A DNA stretch of 64,000 nt from JAPWJZ01 sp041287865 (GTDB lineage Bacteria > Pseudomonadota > Alphaproteobacteria > Micavibrionales > UBA2020). Positions 57,203 to 64,000 of this stretch are shown one piece after another. The first letter of the stretch is position 1; every line of letters begins with the position of its first letter. The stretch lies in NCBI GenBank assembly GCA_041287865.1, contig JBGGMV010000092.1, forward strand, positions 18,034-82,033, read 5' to 3'. A model generated the notes under the pieces. It saw only the letters and a list, made by a program, of their open reading frames with translations. It was not told the DNA's origin and did no database searches. The translations under genes were made by a program, and so were the position numbers.

Positions 57203-57835
57203 TTAGCGGGCTTCGACCTTCAGATCCTCGGCGAATTTCTGCACGGCCGAGGTGGTGCCGGTACCGAAGCCGTCGATGGTAATGGCGGCCGTCTTTTCAC
57301 GCTTGGCCTCGGCCACGGGGCTGATCGGCACATCAAGGCGGAAGAAGCGCTGGCTGAGCACGGCCACGCGTGGCTTGCCCTCGGTAATATCGACCTTAAC
57401 CAGCACGGTCAGCACCCCCGGCACGCCGGTGAACCTGTCGGCAAGGTCAGGGGCCAGTATCACCAGTTCGGGGATGCGGCAGGCCTGTCCCGGGGTGCTG
57501 AGGCTAAGCACTTCGGCGCGCAGGCGCGTGACGAAGGTTTTGGTCAGTTCATCGGGATGCAACGCGACGGGATAGGATTTGTATTTCTTCTTCAGTTCGT
57601 CCTTAAGTGTGCCGGGCGGCTTGTCGGAGAAAGTATCGACCGCGCATTCGTTTTCATGCCCGTGACATTCCCATGCCTGCCGGTAATCGGCGGGAACCTG
57701 CACATAAAGCGCCACATGCGTCAGGTCCTTGAACAGCGGGTCGACAGGCACGCCGCGCGCGCCTTCGCAGGCAGCGAAGGAGGGAGAAGAAAGGCAGAGC
57801 AGAAGCGCGGCAAGCGAAAATATCCGTTTCATCAA
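57203..57835 (-). CDS. Secreted protein with four cysteines, paralog of the gene at 60238
   Basis: 210 residues with a clear signal peptide (M-M-K-R-I-F-S-L-A-A-L-L-L-C-L-S, cleavage after S-F-A). The mature part has C-E-G-A-R, then P-L-F-K-D-L-T-H-V-A-L-Y-V-Q-V, C-H-G-H-E-N-E-C, and C-R-I-P-E. The same order occurs in the 60238 product. Two disulfides in the periplasm are likely. It overlaps the Trm112-like gene upstream by four bases, at the end of the CnoX operon. Confidence 0.7.
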   Translation of the reverse strand: MMKRIFSLAALLLCLSSPSFAACEGARGVPVDPLFKDLTHVALYVQVPADYRQAWECHGHENECAVDTFSDKPPGTLKDELKKKYKSYPVALHPDELTKTFVTRLRAEVLSLSTPGQACRIPELVILAPDLADRFTGVPGVLTVLVKVDITEGKPRVAVLSQRFFRLDVPISPVAEAKREKTAAITIDGFGTGTTSAVQKFAEDLKVEAR

Positions 57836-58017
57836 TCCAGCTTCCTTGCTTCGTCAACCAGCATGATGGGAATGCCTTCGCGGATGGGAAAGGCCAGTTT
57901 TGCCTGACGGCTCACCAGTTCCTGTTTCGCCGCATCGTATTCCAGCGGCGCCTTGGTCAGGGGGCAAACGAGGATTTCGAGAAGTTTGGGATCTGCGCGC
58001 TTGGCGTTGGTGGGCAT
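57832..58017 (-). CDS. Trm112 family small protein (YcaR-like)
   Basis: 61 residues. L-L-E-I-L-V-C-P-L-T-K-A-P-L-E-Y (about 12-27) and A-F-P-I-R-E-G-I-P-I-M-L-V-D-E-A-R (about 42-58) are the family signature. Only one of the zinc cysteines is present in the first motif, as in many bacterial members. It is probably an adaptor for methyltransferases or another partner. Confidence 0.9.
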   Translation of the reverse strand: MPTNAKRADPKLLEILVCPLTKAPLEYDAAKQELVSRQAKLAFPIREGIPIMLVDEARKLD

Positions 58018-58029
58018 TCGCTTACTCCG

Positions 58030-58680
58030 TCAATGGCAGGAAGGCGTGCAATCTTCTTTAGCGGCGATCTCGAGAAGCGCCTGCAGCACCTTGGCGCGTT
58101 CCGGTAACGTCTTCGCCTCCAGCAGCGCCTGTTTTTCGTCGGTGCCAAAAGGGCAGACGACGCTGAGCGTCGAGATCAGTTTCTCGCAGCCGATATCGCG
58201 GATCGTTTCCCATTTGTCGCAGAACATATTCATTTTATCGAGGTAACTGCGCAATGTTGCCATCATCGTGTCACGGCAGACATTCGTTTCATTGTCAGCG
58301 GTGAAATCCTGCGCGTAGGCGCTCCAGTCGGGCTTGACGCGGCGGTAACCGCCGCTGGCCAGTGGCAGTTCTTCGGCGATGTCGAAACGGCAGACGCCTT
58401 TCAGCGTAATCAGATAACGCCCGTCATCGGTTTCCTCGAACGACGTGATGCGGCCCACGCCGCCGGTTTTGAAGGTTTTTTCGCCGTCGCCGTCGGGGCG
58501 CGGCTGGATCATGCCGATCAGGCGCCCGTTCGACAGCGCATGGCTGACCATCGAGAGGTAGCGCGGCTCGAAGATATTCAGCGGCAGCTGGATGCGCGGC
58601 AGCAGAATGACGCGCGGCAGCGGAAAGATGGGGATTTCCTGTGGCAGGTCCTCGTACCGCATCTCGAAGCTGCCGGTCAT
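58030..58680 (-). CDS. LON substrate-binding domain protein
   Basis: 216 residues of the Lon N-terminal domain alone: I-P-I-F-P-L-P-R-V-I-L-L-P-R-I-Q-L-P-L-N-I-F-E-P-R-Y (about 15-40), then I-G-M-I-Q-P, G-G-V-G-R-I and I-T-L-K-G-V-C-R-F. It has no ATPase or protease part. It probably binds damaged proteins. It lies seven bases after cnoX and 12 before the Trm112-like gene, in a conserved alphaproteobacterial trio. Confidence 0.9.
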   Translation of the reverse strand: MTGSFEMRYEDLPQEIPIFPLPRVILLPRIQLPLNIFEPRYLSMVSHALSNGRLIGMIQPRPDGDGEKTFKTGGVGRITSFEETDDGRYLITLKGVCRFDIAEELPLASGGYRRVKPDWSAYAQDFTADNETNVCRDTMMATLRSYLDKMNMFCDKWETIRDIGCEKLISTLSVVCPFGTDEKQALLEAKTLPERAKVLQALLEIAAKEDCTPSCH

Positions 58681-58687
58681 GACACCC

Positions 58688-59629
58688 TCACGAGAAGAGG
58701 ACGGATGAAAGCTTGCGCCGCCCCGAAGCGGTGAGCGGGTGTTTCGGGCCCATCGCGTCGAACAGCTCCAGCAATAATTTACGTGCCTTCTGATCCTGCC
58801 ATTCGCGGTCGCGACGGGTGAGTTCGATCAGCGAGTCGATCGCGGCAGCGACATCGCCTGCCGCCACTTGTGCGCGGGCGAGGTCGTAGCGCGCGGCATG
58901 GTCTTTCGGGTTCTTGTCCAGCTTGGCCAGCAGGCTGCCAGCATCGGTGCCAGCGGCATCGTTGACGATGGACGAGAGCGCGACAAGGCCCTTGATGCCG
59001 GCGTGTTTTTTCTGATCTTCGGTGAGAGGCTGCAGCATTTCGCTAAGGCCCTCCAGCTCGCGCATGCCCACAAGGCTCCAGCCGATGCCGGCAAGCGCAT
59101 CCATGTTGTCGGGGGCGGCATCGTAGACCGTGCTATAGAGCGCGATGGCGTCGTTGAAATTGTCCTGCTTGAAAAAGCCTTCGGCCTGCTCCAGCAGTTT
59201 GGCGATATTCGCAGTGTTCGGGTTTTCGGCGGGCTTCGGCGCAGCGCCTGCGAGTTTTTTCAGTTTCTCGATAAAGGCCTTCAGCTCGGGCTCGCTCTTC
59301 GCGCCCATGAAACCGTCGACCGGCTGGCCCTGAAAGAAAGCATAGATGGTGGGCACGCTCTGCACGCGGAAGGCTTCGGCGAGCTCCGGCGATTTATCGA
59401 CGTTCACCTTCACCAGATGCACATCGCCTGCGGCGTCGTTCACGGATTTTTCGAGCGCGGGCATCATCTGCTTGCAGGGGCCGCACCACGGCGCCCAGAA
59501 ATCGACAATCACAGGTTTCGACATCGACACGGCCAGCACGTCTTCTTCAAAGCGCGAGGCATCGGTATCGCGGATAAACGCGCCCGGTTCGGGAGGTCTG
59601 GTTTTCTGTCCGAAGGTAAGATCCATCAT
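58688..59629 (-). CDS. Thioredoxin-TPR co-chaperone CnoX-like
   Basis: 313 residues. The N-terminal thioredoxin domain has V-I-V-D-F-W-A-P-W-C-G-P-C-K (active site C-G-P-C, about 40-53) and S-V-P-T-I-Y-A-F (about 91-98); the C-terminal half is a tetratricopeptide-like helical array (A-L-Y-S-T-V-Y, D-K-N-P-K-D-H-A-A-R-Y-D-L-A-R-A). E. coli CnoX (YbbN) lacks the redox pair; here it is intact, as in alphaproteobacterial members. It holds oxidation-sensitive proteins and passes them to chaperones. Confidence 0.9.
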   Translation of the reverse strand: MMDLTFGQKTRPPEPGAFIRDTDASRFEEDVLAVSMSKPVIVDFWAPWCGPCKQMMPALEKSVNDAAGDVHLVKVNVDKSPELAEAFRVQSVPTIYAFFQGQPVDGFMGAKSEPELKAFIEKLKKLAGAAPKPAENPNTANIAKLLEQAEGFFKQDNFNDAIALYSTVYDAAPDNMDALAGIGWSLVGMRELEGLSEMLQPLTEDQKKHAGIKGLVALSSIVNDAAGTDAGSLLAKLDKNPKDHAARYDLARAQVAAGDVAAAIDSLIELTRRDREWQDQKARKLLLELFDAMGPKHPLTASGRRKLSSVLFS

Positions 59630-59677
59630 GTTTTTATCTGCTTTTTACGCCCAACAAAGCTATCACACTGAGATAGG

Positions 59678-60196
59678 TTATATCCGTGAAAAATCAACAA
59701 TCAAAGGATCATAACCTAGGTTTTTCATGAATTTGACCAAATCTTCGGGCTTTAAACAGGTGGTGCGGTCATTCCTTAACGGATGGCAGTTCATGACCTT
59801 ATGCCCCAGAATTCCCTGATCGAGGATCGGTGTTACCCGCCGGTTCACGTCGTTGAGCAGGGCCAACGGCGTCACAGAGCCCGGGGTCACCCCCAGCACC
59901 TCGACCATCAGTTCGGCATTGCCGAAGGACAGGCGCGCCCCGTTAATGCGGGCGGGCAGTTTCTTGAGGTCGATCTGCGTTTCATCGAGCGCGGTCACCA
60001 GCCAGATTTTGTCTTTTTTATCCTTTAAAAACAAATTCTTGGTATGGCCGCCCGGGATCAGTTTTTTGAAATCGGCGCCTTCCTCGACCGTAAACACCGG
60101 ACGGTGTTCATAGGTCGTGGTTTCGATGCCCATCTCGGCAAATTTGGAAGCGAGGGGGTCGGGGGTCGGAATGAGTTTAAGGGCTTCGCTTGTCAT
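59678..60196 (-). CDS. Prolyl-tRNA editing protein, ProXp-ala/YbaK-type
   Basis: 172 residues. H-R-P-V-F-T-V-E-E (about 31-39), the lysine in G-G-H-T-K-N-L-F-L-K-D (about 49-59), L-G-V-T-P-G-S-V-T-P-L-A-L (about 101-113), C-H-P-L-R-N-D-R-T-T and the final L-x-x-F-M identify the free-standing editing domain that removes alanine from tRNA-Pro. It is the fifth gene of a minus-strand run, separated from cnoX by 48 bases. Confidence 0.92.
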   Translation of the reverse strand: MTSEALKLIPTPDPLASKFAEMGIETTTYEHRPVFTVEEGADFKKLIPGGHTKNLFLKDKKDKIWLVTALDETQIDLKKLPARINGARLSFGNAELMVEVLGVTPGSVTPLALLNDVNRRVTPILDQGILGHKVMNCHPLRNDRTTCLKPEDLVKFMKNLGYDPLIVDFSRI

Positions 60197-60237
60197 GGGA
60201 TCGTTTTCCCATATTTAATATTTAATTTCAATCCCGC

Positions 60238-60951
60238 TTAAAGCGGCGCCGTCAGGTTCAAGAGACTGCTATGCACAAAATCGAAAACGGCCTTGGCCGT
60301 TTCTTCGGTGGCAAGGCTGAAGGGCAAGGGCGGTGTCAGTTGCGGACGCGATTCGAAGCCGCCGGCCGGATCAAAGCCGAGACCCGGGCGGTAGTAATCC
60401 AGCCCCACCTGCACGTTGCGCTGCGCCTGTCCGTCGAAGTTGATGATGTTTACGAAGACGGTCAGCGTGTTTCTTTTGGCAATCTTCTTTTCCTGTTCTT
60501 CTATGTCTTCTTTCGTCGCGTCGCGCAAATGCTGAGTCAGCACCTCCGCCTCGGGCGCTTTGCAGCTTGTACCCAGCAGCGCCTCGCGGAAAACCTTGTC
60601 GACCTCGCTTTTCACCATCTTGGCGACGGGTGAAATTTTCAGCGCGCCCGGGTATTCGCCGTCAAACTCCTGCGCGGTGCGCGCGACCTTGCCGCCTGAG
60701 AAGCTGTCGAAGACATACTGCTTCTCCTCGCATTTCTCTTTTTTCTCTTCATGGCAGGCCAGCAGTTTTTCGTAGGCGTCGGGCAGCACATGCACGACAA
60801 TGTTCACGTCTTTCACGCCCTCGATCAGGGGCCGGTATTTCTTGCCTGCTGCCGGCTTGAAAGCGCAACCAGGTGCATTGAGGAAGTAATAGCCGCCCGC
60901 CGCTGCAACAGCGAGCAGTGCGACAAGACCGATAACGAGGAATTTTTTCAT
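60238..60951 (-). CDS. Membrane-anchored four-cysteine protein, paralog of the gene at 57203
   Basis: 237 residues. An uncleaved or cleaved N-terminal helix (M-K-K-F-L-V-I-G-L-V-A-L-L-A-V, about 1-22) precedes C-A-F-K-P, P-L-I-E-G-V-K-D-V-N-I-V-V-H-V-L, C-H-E-E-K-K-E-K-C and C-K-A-P-E, the same order and spacing as the 57203 product. The middle carries a Lys/Glu-rich helix. The fold is unknown. It is separated from the PP2C-like gene by three bases. Confidence 0.7.
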   Translation of the reverse strand: MKKFLVIGLVALLAVAAAGGYYFLNAPGCAFKPAAGKKYRPLIEGVKDVNIVVHVLPDAYEKLLACHEEKKEKCEEKQYVFDSFSGGKVARTAQEFDGEYPGALKISPVAKMVKSEVDKVFREALLGTSCKAPEAEVLTQHLRDATKEDIEEQEKKIAKRNTLTVFVNIINFDGQAQRNVQVGLDYYRPGLGFDPAGGFESRPQLTPPLPFSLATEETAKAVFDFVHSSLLNLTAPL

Positions 60952-60954
60952 GGA

Positions 60955-61776
60955 TTATTCTCCCGTAAAGCGGATATAGGCGCGATCGTCAAAGGAGACA
61001 TGGCCCTTCTTGACGCCCTTCACCTGCGGATAAAGCTTGTACATGAGCGGGTCTTCGGCCAGCACCTTTGTTATATGCGCTTCTGTTTCGGCCAGAGTCG
61101 GGAAAACATCGGGATAGCCGTCGCTGGCAAACACGATCTCCCCTGCCCCTTTTGCGTCGAAAACTTCGATATGCATGGCGGGAACCTCGCTGCCATTCAG
61201 CACGCCGTAACCGAAAGGCCCGCTATGGTTGGCGAAAACTTTCAGCTCTGAAATAATCGGCGTCAGCAGGTGCCACGAGGGATCTTCGTCCAGCAACTGC
61301 TGTTCCGTCATGCCCTTGGCCAGCTTCGCGTGAATGAAAGCGCGGCGCAGCTGCGCCCATGTTTCTTCCTGCGGGAAGCTGCGGTAATGCGCCTTGCCTT
61401 TCAGGATAAAGGTTGAATCGGCCACGCGCCATATTTCGCGCCGCGCACGGGAATAGACCAGCAGCGCGGCAGCGGGATAAGACCAGATTTCGGTGAATTC
61501 TTTTTTTTCTTCTGCGGCGGCTTTCTTGCCTTCGGCCAGCAGCATCCTATTCAGGGAGGCGACAGCATCGGGGCCGGTGATATCTTTCGGCAGCTTCGTC
61601 AAGGCATCGGACAGGAAGCCGGAGGCAAAGCGCCCGTTGGAAACACCGCGCAGCGTATTCCCCTGACGCGAAGTCACGCCATCGAAAACGCCGATGAAGT
61701 TCTCGCTGATGGCAATCGCGTCTTCATTGGCGTCGGGGCCTGCCTTGCCGGCAGTGAATTGTTCGATGACTTTCAT
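60955..61776 (-). CDS. PP2C-like phosphatase domain protein
   Basis: 273 residues. N-E-D-A-I-A-I-S-E-N-F-I-G-V-F-D-G-V-T-S (about 17-36) supplies the D/G-D-G metal motif of PP2C enzymes, F-A-S-D-G-Y-P-D-V-F (about 215-224) the later Asp and D-R-A-Y-I (about 265-269) the final metal Asp. The family dephosphorylates Ser/Thr; here the substrate is unknown. The ATG at 61776 gives the usual start; one at 61788 adds four residues. An inverted repeat (CGCCAGC-TTAAG-type) lies between it and the next gene. Confidence 0.78.
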   Translation of the reverse strand: MKVIEQFTAGKAGPDANEDAIAISENFIGVFDGVTSRQGNTLRGVSNGRFASGFLSDALTKLPKDITGPDAVASLNRMLLAEGKKAAAEEKKEFTEIWSYPAAALLVYSRARREIWRVADSTFILKGKAHYRSFPQEETWAQLRRAFIHAKLAKGMTEQQLLDEDPSWHLLTPIISELKVFANHSGPFGYGVLNGSEVPAMHIEVFDAKGAGEIVFASDGYPDVFPTLAETEAHITKVLAEDPLMYKLYPQVKGVKKGHVSFDDRAYIRFTGE

Positions 61777-61835
61777 AGGCAACAGCATACCCCGCCAGCC
61801 TTAAGCTGGCGAGAGGTGCTGTTTTGGAAAACCCT

Positions 61836-63086
61836 TTAGGGTTTCGGGCCTGCGGGCGGCGGGGCCGAAGGCACCAGCGTGCCGTCGTCGTTCGCGGCAG
61901 GCGGCGTCAGCAAGGGCAGCTTCTTTTCCACCAGGTTCGCCCAATAGGACGCGCCGATGGGCAGAGCCGCATCGTTGAAATCGTATTTCGCGCTGTGGAT
62001 GTCGTTATATTCCTTCGCGCCCGGCTTGCCGGTGCCGATGGCCATGTAGTTGCCCGGCTTGTGCTGGAGGTAATAGGCGAAATCTTCGGTGCCGAGCGTG
62101 CGCGGCACAGGGTTGATGACCTGCGCGTCGCCCACGGTGTCTTTCGCGGCTTCGATGGCGAAATCGGTCGCCTTGGCTTCGTTGACGAGAACGGGGTAGC
62201 CGTTCTTCATTTCGAAATCGACGACGACGCCGTATTTCTTTTCAATCTCGTCGACGATATTGACCATTTCATCCTGCAGTTTCAGTTGCAGGGCGGCATC
62301 GAAGGTGCGGATCGTGCCGCTGAAGAAAGCGCTTTCGGGCAGCGCGTTATCGGCATCGCCCGACGTTTTCAGCACGCAGATCGACAGTGCTGCGGGCTCA
62401 CCCGCAGGAATTTCTTTTTTCGCCAGTTCCTTGATGCGCACGACGGCTTCAGCAGCAGCGCCCAGCACGTCGGTGGTGACTTCGGCATGCGAAGCGTGGC
62501 CGCCTTTGCCCTTCACGGTGATCTTGAAATCGTCGGAAGCGGCCAGCAGCGGGCCCGCTCCCGTCGCCATGGTGCCGAGCGGCAGGCCCGGATAGTTGTG
62601 CAGGCCGTAAACTTCATCGGCAGGATACTTGGTGAAAAGGCCCTGCTTGATCATTTCCTGCGCGCCGCCGATATCTTCTTCAGCGGGCTGGAACACGAAA
62701 TAAACAGTGCCGTCGAAATCCTTGGTCTGCGCGAGGTATTTTGCCGCGCCCAGCAGCATCGCCATATGACCGTCGTGGCCGCAGGCATGGTGGACGCCAT
62801 CGTTGCGTGAGGCATGCACGACGCCGCTTTTTTCTTTGATCGGCAGGCCGTCCATATCGGCGCGCAGCATGATCGCCTTGCCGCCCGGGCCGTTCTTGCC
62901 GTGCAGGACGCCGACGACGCCGGTCTTGGCGAGCGGGAAGCAGTCGATGCCGTTATCTTCGAGCGTGCGCGTGACGAAGCGCATGGTCTTTTTTTCCTCG
63001 AAGGCGAGCTCGGGTTCCTGGTGCAGCTTTTGCCGCCACCTGGTCATCTCCTGCTTCATTTCCTGGATTTTCTTGATAATACCCAT
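61836..63086 (-). CDS. M20 family amidohydrolase (hippurate hydrolase-like)
   Basis: 416 residues. R-x-x-L-H-Q-E-P-E-L-A-F-E-E (about 18-31), D-M-D-G-L-P-I-K-E (about 79-87), H-A-C-G-H-D-G-H-M-A-M-L-L-G (about 98-111) and Q-P-A-E-E (about 131-135) are the dimetal signature of M20D. It removes acyl groups from amino acids. The ATG at 63086 has AAGGATGG upstream. It has its own promoter at 63227-63199. Confidence 0.93.
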   Translation of the reverse strand: MGIIKKIQEMKQEMTRWRQKLHQEPELAFEEKKTMRFVTRTLEDNGIDCFPLAKTGVVGVLHGKNGPGGKAIMLRADMDGLPIKEKSGVVHASRNDGVHHACGHDGHMAMLLGAAKYLAQTKDFDGTVYFVFQPAEEDIGGAQEMIKQGLFTKYPADEVYGLHNYPGLPLGTMATGAGPLLAASDDFKITVKGKGGHASHAEVTTDVLGAAAEAVVRIKELAKKEIPAGEPAALSICVLKTSGDADNALPESAFFSGTIRTFDAALQLKLQDEMVNIVDEIEKKYGVVVDFEMKNGYPVLVNEAKATDFAIEAAKDTVGDAQVINPVPRTLGTEDFAYYLQHKPGNYMAIGTGKPGAKEYNDIHSAKYDFNDAALPIGASYWANLVEKKLPLLTPPAANDDGTLVPSAPPPAGPKP

Positions 63087-63198
63087 GGCGAACCATCCTT
63101 TTGCGCACAATACTATTCACGCTTTGACGTGAGCTGTCGGAACACCCTCCTGCCAGCCGCGCAAATCTAGAATCCTGCTCGAAAAATCGTGATGGGGC

Positions 63199-63227
63199 AT
63201 CATGCGAAGCCCTGCATCTTCTGTCAA
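63199..63227 (-). promoter_or_regulatory. Predicted promoter of the M20 amidohydrolase gene
   Basis: On the minus strand TTGACA, a 17-base spacer and CATGAT, giving a leader of about 105 bases. It is divergent from the LexA-covered promoter at 63265. Confidence 0.6.
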
Positions 63228-63254
63228 CGATCTTTCTGGTGATATCCGCTATTT

Positions 63255-63280
63255 GTTCTTAAAATGTTCTTTTAATGTTC
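63255..63280 (+). promoter_or_regulatory. Overlapping LexA (SOS) boxes, GTTC-N7-GTTC-N7-GTTC
   Basis: GTTC occurs at 63255-63258, 63266-63269 and 63277-63280, with exactly seven bases between each. GTTC-N7-GTTC is the alphaproteobacterial LexA site. The array covers the -35 and spacer of a plus-strand promoter with -10 TATGAT at 63288-63293, the place where LexA repression works. Confidence 0.7.
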
Positions 63281-63299
63281 ATATTTTTATGATAGCGTC

Positions 63300-63365
63300 T
63301 TTCTTAGCGATGCCCTTCGCTTTTCCGCCGCGCTGCTGCTACCCCGGCAGCCGGCGGATTTTTTT
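63300..63365 (+). ncRNA. Predicted SOS-controlled small RNA
   Basis: A transcript of about 66 bases is predicted from the TATGAT promoter to the terminator at 63365. It would contain a small hairpin (AGCGA-TGCCCT-TCGCT) followed by the terminator hairpin. The reading frame that crosses it has no stop before the terminator, so no complete peptide is encoded. The neighbouring genes are all on the minus strand. Its 3' end lies 14 bases from the cheY-like gene's 3' end. No homologous RNA is recognised. Confidence 0.5.
63324..63365 (+). terminator. Strong Rho-independent terminator on the plus strand
   Basis: TCCGCCG pairs with CGGCGGA and GCTGC with GCAGC, with one bulged C and a ten-base loop, followed by seven Ts. 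The nearest plus-strand gene upstream ends almost 10 kb away, so the hairpin must serve a local transcript. Confidence 0.85.
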
Positions 63366-63378
63366 AAAGATGGTTTTT

Positions 63379-63807
63379 TTATGCGCCTGTCTGTTGAGCG
63401 CGCGCGTTCACGCGCTCGATCCATTCCAGCACGCCTTTGACTTTTTCCTGGAAGGGTTTCGGCAGAACGGGTTTCACGATGTAAGCAGTGGCGCCGGCCT
63501 TCATCGCTTCGACCATCAGTCTTTCTTCGGGCTGCGCAGTAACCATCACGAAGGCGACGCGGTCGTACTGCCTGTCCTGGCGGCATTCCTGCATCAGCGC
63601 ATAGCCGCTTTTGCCGGGCATGACCCAGTCGATAAAGATGATGTCGTAGAGCTTTTTCGCCATCAGCGCGGCGGCTTCGTTGCTGGTGCCGGCGGTGTCG
63701 ATGTTTTCGAAGCCCATCTTGCGCAGGTTCTGAACCACCATATCGCGCAGGATGGCGTGATCGTCAATCACCAGCGCAGTCAGGTCGGTGGGATTGATGG
63801 CGGACAT
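63379..63807 (-). CDS. Single-domain response regulator, CheY-like
   Basis: 142 residues. D-D at about 15-16, phospho-acceptor Asp in D-I-I-F-I-D-W-V-M-P-G (D60), T in M-V-T-A-Q and Lys in V-K-P (about 111) are all present. There is no output domain, so it signals through a partner. The ATG at 63807 is preceded by AGAGG; a longer start at 63834 is in frame. It is transcribed alone. No chemotaxis genes are in the window. Confidence 0.9.
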   Translation of the reverse strand: MSAINPTDLTALVIDDHAILRDMVVQNLRKMGFENIDTAGTSNEAAALMAKKLYDIIFIDWVMPGKSGYALMQECRQDRQYDRVAFVMVTAQPEERLMVEAMKAGATAYIVKPVLPKPFQEKVKGVLEWIERVNARAQQTGA

Positions 63808-63930
63808 CGGGAACCTCTTTGGCTGAAACGACAAGGTAAGGAAATCTGGAACAAAAATGCCTTTTCAGCCTAGGTGAAAAGCATGGTGCTGACAAGCAGC
63901 GACGGCAGTGATGAATATGGGAGGAGAAAA

Positions 63931-64000
<70 letters not shown>

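Noticed and set aside
61793..61811. CGCCAGC/GCTGGCG inverted repeat as a terminator between the amidohydrolase and PP2C-like genes
   Set aside because: No T-run on either strand; at most a weak attenuating hairpin.
63202..63873. Plus-strand open frame of 223 residues across the LexA region and cheY-like gene
   Set aside because: It runs through the strong terminator and antisense to a clear response regulator; the first part has no ribosome site. The region is better explained as a small RNA.

Overview
This 64 kb window is a stretch of ordinary, gene-dense bacterial chromosome, moderately GC-rich, and almost certainly from an alphaproteobacterium. The evidence is the gene order (kdsD-lptC-lptA-lptB ... 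rpoN-hpf-ptsN; aroA-cmk-rpsA; hsp20 beside a DUF1150 gene; thioredoxin/CnoX-LonN-Trm112) and the regulatory sites: a GTTC-N7-GTTC LexA array, TTAA-N7-TTAA CtrA-type boxes, and a CTTG-N17-CATATAT RpoH-type promoter. I cannot fix the genus. No transposase, prophage, CRISPR array or rRNA operon is visible. There are three tRNA genes: Ala-GGC, Leu-CAG, and a Gly-GCC cut by the window end.

Layout. 0-5 kb: tandem Bax-inhibitor-1 paralogs, a short sigma-54 activator, tRNA-Ala with a duplicated 3' end, an HU protein, a small HTH protein and two unknown proteins. 5-12 kb: a DUF898/M48 peptidase pair, an acyl-CoA dehydrogenase divergent from a TetR regulator, and a protein-deglycation pair (fructosamine kinase plus low-molecular-weight phosphatase). 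12-16 kb: mnmC, then a four-gene operon of small proteins sharing a C-terminal tail. 16-21 kb: a VanX/DdpX-like dipeptidase next to an oligopeptide ABC importer with no ATPase genes. 21-30 kb: alcohol dehydrogenase, alanine dehydrogenase, ornithine aminotransferase, pmbA and a REC/degenerate-GGDEF protein. 30-41 kb: RNase D, tandem ankyrin proteins, the lipopolysaccharide-transport genes, rpoN, hpf, ptsN and a third ankyrin protein. 41-53 kb: hsp20, Fe-S and cysS genes, a dihydroorotase-like gene, a GGDEF/EAL protein and aroA-cmk-rpsA. 53-64 kb: a mostly minus-strand run with leuA, quality-control genes, paired Cys-rich secreted proteins, a PP2C-like phosphatase, an M20 amidohydrolase and a CheY-like receiver.

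The best candidate for something undescribed is a short C-terminal tail of the form V-x-V-x-K-P-L/I-x-L-K. It occurs on seven otherwise different proteins at three loci: two helical paralogs, a thioredoxin, a small helical protein and three ankyrin proteins. It looks like a shared docking or sorting tag. The second is a LexA-box array over a plus-strand promoter followed about 60 bases later by a strong terminator, which predicts an SOS-controlled small RNA in a region where every neighbouring gene is on the other strand. The third is a run of four TTAA motifs at exact 11-base spacing over the cmk-rpsA promoter. The heat-shock promoter plus ROSE-like RNA thermometer upstream of hsp20 is a clear regulatory reading.

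All functional calls rest on reading motifs and gene context by eye; no database search was run.
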